DNA from: Paenibacillus doosanensis
Lineage (GTDB): Bacteria; Bacillota; Bacilli; Paenibacillales; NBRC-103111
DNA: 64,000 bases
Direction: 5' to 3'
Assembly: GCF_025060755.1 (NCBI RefSeq)
Contig: NZ_JANYUY010000001.1
Coordinates: 522,628-586,627 of the forward strand
Shown: positions 61,507-64,000 of the stretch, one piece after another
How positions within the stretch are numbered: position 1 is the stretch's first letter
Layout of the letters: each line of letters starts with the position of its first letter
The notes under the pieces: model-generated
What the model saw: only the letters and a program-made list of their open reading frames with translations
Told to the model about the DNA's origin: nothing
Databases searched by the model: none
Program-made: the position numbers and the translations under genes

Positions 61507-63693
61507 TCAGAGCGAAAGTCCGTCTGCGGAATCCGATGCGTCGTTATCCTGCTTCATTCGCAGCGGCAGCGAGAAATAAAAGGTGCTTCCGCTGCCGGGT
61601 ACGCTGTGCACGCCGATTTTCCCTTTATGATAGCCGACGATTTCCTTGGCGATGGCAAGCCCGAGCCCGACCCCGGTCCGGTTCACCTGCTCGCGGTCCC
61701 CGGCTTGAAAATACCGGTTGAACACCCGCGGCGCATCCTCGGGCCGTATGCCCGCTCCCGTATCGGCGACTTTGAAGACGACGCGAGGTGATGAGGCTGC
61801 CTCCGTCCGCTTAGGCCAGACCCACTCCAGCTCCAAGGCGATAGAGCCGCCCGCAGGCGTATGCTTGCGCGCATTGAACAGGAAATTGACGAAGACTTGC
61901 TCCAGTCTCGCCGGATCGGCCCATATGACGGGCACGTACGTCCCGGACGGGCACGGAGCAGCGCGAATCGTGAATTCCAGACCGCCGGAGCGAATGTCCG
62001 TCTCATAGCGCTCGTAAATATCGTAGAGGAGCTGCAGCGGATCGAGCTCGATAAACCGGAAGCGGACTTGCCCCGATTCGAGCTTCGACAGCTCCGACAA
62101 ATCTCCGATAATCCGGTCCATCATCTCCGACTTGTCCAAGACGAGCTTCAACGTCCTGGCATCCCCCGGCGGGACGACGCCGTCCATCATCGCAGAGACG
62201 TAGCCTTGAATCAAGGTAAGCGGCGTGCCGAGCTCATGGGAGATGTTGGATAAGAGCCGGCGGCGCGACTTCTCCAGCCGGATCAGCTCCTCCGATACGT
62301 TCTGCAGCTCCCGGTTCGACTTCTCCAGCTGCTCCGTTCTCTTCTTGATCTTCAGCTCCAGCGTTCCGGTCAGCGCCGCCATCTGCCCCGATAACTTCTC
62401 CACCTGAACCAGGGAACGCGAGAAGCGCACCGATAAAATATACGCTTGAATGAAGACCGCGGCCAGCACGCCGTACGGGAACAAATCTCCGGTATTTATA
62501 AGCCGGTTGTAATATAAAGTGTCGTTCAACGCAGTCGCAATAATCGCGGCCAGCGAGACGAGACTGAGCCCCGACCACTCCCGCTTGCGGCGCAGGGCCG
62601 CCGCGTATACGCAGGCAATATAAACGAAGACGGCCATAATAAATAGTTGGAGCGGCAGCATAAACAGCGTATACAGCCGGGCCTCCGCCGCCAGCACGAA
62701 CAGACTGCCCGCGCAAGCGGTCCAGACGATCCAGACGAGCAGGCGGCGGGAAAGTTCCTTCGGATACAGCGATTCGGCATAAGCCGCGAACAAGGGCAGC
62801 GCGTAAATGGCGCCCAAATATTCCAGCTTCACGCCAAGCTCCCACGGAATCGCCGGAAATAACTGAACGGCGACCGTATCTCCGACGAATAACGTCCGGA
62901 CGCCGACGACGGCGCATAAACCGCCGAAATATAGCGTCGACCGGTCCTTCCGGCGCTGTACGTACAGAATCAAATGGTACAGCCCCATGATCAAGAGGCA
63001 GCCGGACAACAGCGTCTGCAGCACGACCTTCCGCTCGCTGATGCGGGCAATCTGCTCCTTGGAACCGAGCCTGATCTCATCCCACAGCCCGCCCTTGCGC
63101 TGGACGAAGTTGGATACCTGTATCGTCAGCTCCACTCTGGGCCCGGACGGAACAAAATAATACGTATCGGCGGCATTTCCCGCAATCATCTGTTCGCGGC
63201 TCGCGCCGACCGTCCCTTTTCCTCCCAGCAGCCTCCCGTCTACCCACAGCTTGTAGGCAGAGGCCGCATGAGGAATATACAGGCCCAGCGTAGTGTCCGA
63301 TACCGCGCCGGGAGGCAGCAGCAGAGTCAAATGGTACGTTCCGTAGCCCTGATTGCCGAGAGATTCCCCGCCGATCCGATACTGCCCCCATGTCCCCGGC
63401 ACGCGGGCATACGCATCGGGCTCCGCCACTCCTGCGCTCAGGTCGCGGGGTTCGAGCAGCCGGCGCCAATAAAGCTCCCATTCCCCGTTCAGACGGACGG
63501 TGCCCCTCTCTTCGGGATTCCAGCCGGATAGATCCAGCGTGCCGCCGGCCGCTTCGCTCATAGGCGGCGATAACGGAGCTTCCGGTGACGCCGCGGCCGG
63601 AGCAGTCGGCCAGAGCAGCATGTTCGCGCAGCAGCACGCGACGGAAATGAACAGAATCAGGAGGCTCTTCACGGCCAATTTATCATGTGCCAT
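61507..63693 (-). CDS. 7TMR-DISM sensor histidine kinase
   Basis: 728 residues. Signal-like helix, then an extracellular 7TMR-DISM-extracellular domain (about 55-215; GTVRLNGEWELYWRRLL, VPGTWGQYRIGG, GYGTYHLTLLLPPG), seven membrane helices (about 225-430), a coiled coil (KIKKRTEQLEKSNRELQNV), His in LLSNISHELGTPLTLIQGY and an ATPase domain with VFVNFLFNARKHTP, VADTGAGIRPED and GVGLGLAIAKEI. Carbohydrate sensing is known for the family. No response regulator adjacent. Confidence 0.93.
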   Translation of the reverse strand: MAHDKLAVKSLLILFISVACCCANMLLWPTAPAAASPEAPLSPPMSEAAGGTLDLSGWNPEERGTVRLNGEWELYWRRLLEPRDLSAGVAEPDAYARVPGTWGQYRIGGESLGNQGYGTYHLTLLLPPGAVSDTTLGLYIPHAASAYKLWVDGRLLGGKGTVGASREQMIAGNAADTYYFVPSGPRVELTIQVSNFVQRKGGLWDEIRLGSKEQIARISERKVVLQTLLSGCLLIMGLYHLILYVQRRKDRSTLYFGGLCAVVGVRTLFVGDTVAVQLFPAIPWELGVKLEYLGAIYALPLFAAYAESLYPKELSRRLLVWIVWTACAGSLFVLAAEARLYTLFMLPLQLFIMAVFVYIACVYAAALRRKREWSGLSLVSLAAIIATALNDTLYYNRLINTGDLFPYGVLAAVFIQAYILSVRFSRSLVQVEKLSGQMAALTGTLELKIKKRTEQLEKSNRELQNVSEELIRLEKSRRRLLSNISHELGTPLTLIQGYVSAMMDGVVPPGDARTLKLVLDKSEMMDRIIGDLSELSKLESGQVRFRFIELDPLQLLYDIYERYETDIRSGGLEFTIRAAPCPSGTYVPVIWADPARLEQVFVNFLFNARKHTPAGGSIALELEWVWPKRTEAASSPRVVFKVADTGAGIRPEDAPRVFNRYFQAGDREQVNRTGVGLGLAIAKEIVGYHKGKIGVHSVPGSGSTFYFSLPLRMKQDNDASDSADGLSL

Positions 63694-63870
63694 CTGGACG
63701 ATTCCTTTTTACGAAAAAGATGTAGTGATTACAAATTTCGTCAAATCATCGGAAATTCCTGTTTTTTCGATGCAAAATTTTAACGCTCGGCGGCATATGA
63801 CGCGAAACTGCGACTTTCGGCATACTCGCGGATCATCCGTTCACCTATAGAGGGTTCCTGGGCCGTAGAA
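63694..63870. other. Upstream region of the 7TMR kinase
   Basis: No gene seen. Holds the kinase promoter and the flank of the mobile element that starts at about 63876. Confidence 0.3.
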
Positions 63871-63875
63871 CAAGT

Positions 63876-64000
63876 CATAACCACCGGCTTAGCCGGTGGC
63901 TTCCATCAGCCCTATAAGGGCATGGTACTAGCACGCGCCTAAGAAGGCGCACTGAAAGTCTGCCAACCGCGAGCGGTCCCGGGCTTGCCCCTCAAAGGGG
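63876..64000 (-). mobile_element. Right end and omega-RNA region of an IS200/IS605-type TnpB element (partial)
   Basis: Read on the minus strand the sequence ends GATGGAAGCCACCGGC, TAAGCCGGTGGTTATGAC, the hairpin-plus-tail pattern of IS605-family right ends (GAAGCC-hairpin then TTGAC-like tail). Upstream of it are three more hairpins: GCCCTTATAGGGC (63909-63921), GCGCC/GGCGC (63935-63950) and CCCC/GGGG at the edge. The run of stems matches the scaffold of the TnpB omega RNA at the 3' end of tnpB. The gene itself would lie beyond position 64000. Confidence 0.6.

Noticed and set aside
63880..63900. Simple rho-independent terminator at the window end
   Set aside because: No T-run follows on either strand and several hairpins occur in series, which fits an IS605 right end better.

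Overview
The window looks like a chromosomal stretch from a spore-forming, GC-moderate Firmicute of the Paenibacillus type. The signs are a gerA-type spore germination operon, several sugar ABC uptake operons with YesM/YesN-style two-component systems, a UgpC/MsmX-type ATPase, a YtrA-like GntR operon, clear Shine-Dalgarno sequences (GGAGG/AAGGGG) and many rho-independent terminators. No rRNA or tRNA gene was recognised, and nothing was searched against a database; family calls are from memory of motifs and architecture.

Layout. 1-6343 (minus): complete sugar ABC importer operon (ATPase, a very large solute-binding protein with two added beta-sandwich domains, two permeases, then a beta-propeller-like exported protein cut by the window edge). 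6539-8476 (plus): ABC exporter half-transporter. 8639-13914 (minus): gerA-gerB-gerB-gerC plus a small membrane protein. 14109-20390 (minus): RND efflux pump, HlyD-type adaptor and a secreted protein of unknown role. 20974-22865 (minus): a cyclic-di-GMP-I riboswitch with terminator ahead of a CheX-like gene and an orphan histidine kinase. 23076-27295 (minus): DedA protein, a methyltransferase, and a Ytr-like GntR/ATPase/permease operon with a recognisable operator. 27400-30470: AT-rich accessory patch with a broken IS3-family element, a P-loop kinase-like gene, a methyltransferase and a VOC protein. 30700-43171: carbohydrate and housekeeping genes (hydrolase, AraC regulator, orphan solute-binding protein with a GH43-like enzyme, DinB, alcohol dehydrogenase plus aldo/keto reductase facing a LacI regulator across a 34-bp palindrome, PfkB kinase with class II aldolase, PAP2 phosphatase, a YneQ-like protein). 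43333-44643: another orphan solute-binding protein.

44928-53965 (minus) is the most unusual part, an AT-richer defence region. A complete type III-B CRISPR effector operon (cmr1 to cmr6) is led by a DUF6602-like gene with a PD-(D/E)XK nuclease signature. Downstream lies a TIR-like NAD-hydrolase-type gene fused to an unknown C-terminal domain and overlapping a small unknown gene. There is no array, cas1, cas2, cas6 or CARF effector in the window. The Cas10 lacks the HD domain and carries GGED instead of GGDD. The TIR and DUF6602 proteins are therefore candidate unconventional ancillary effectors (inference). Around them are decayed genes: an RHS-core remnant, a ribbon-helix-helix remnant and a DUF6809-like gene.

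54601-63693 (minus): a second sugar ABC importer (two permeases, YesM-like kinase, YesN-like regulator, solute-binding protein, no ATPase of its own) and a 7TMR-DISM hybrid-sensor kinase. The last ~130 bases look like the right end and omega-RNA region of an IS200/IS605-family TnpB element whose gene lies outside the window.
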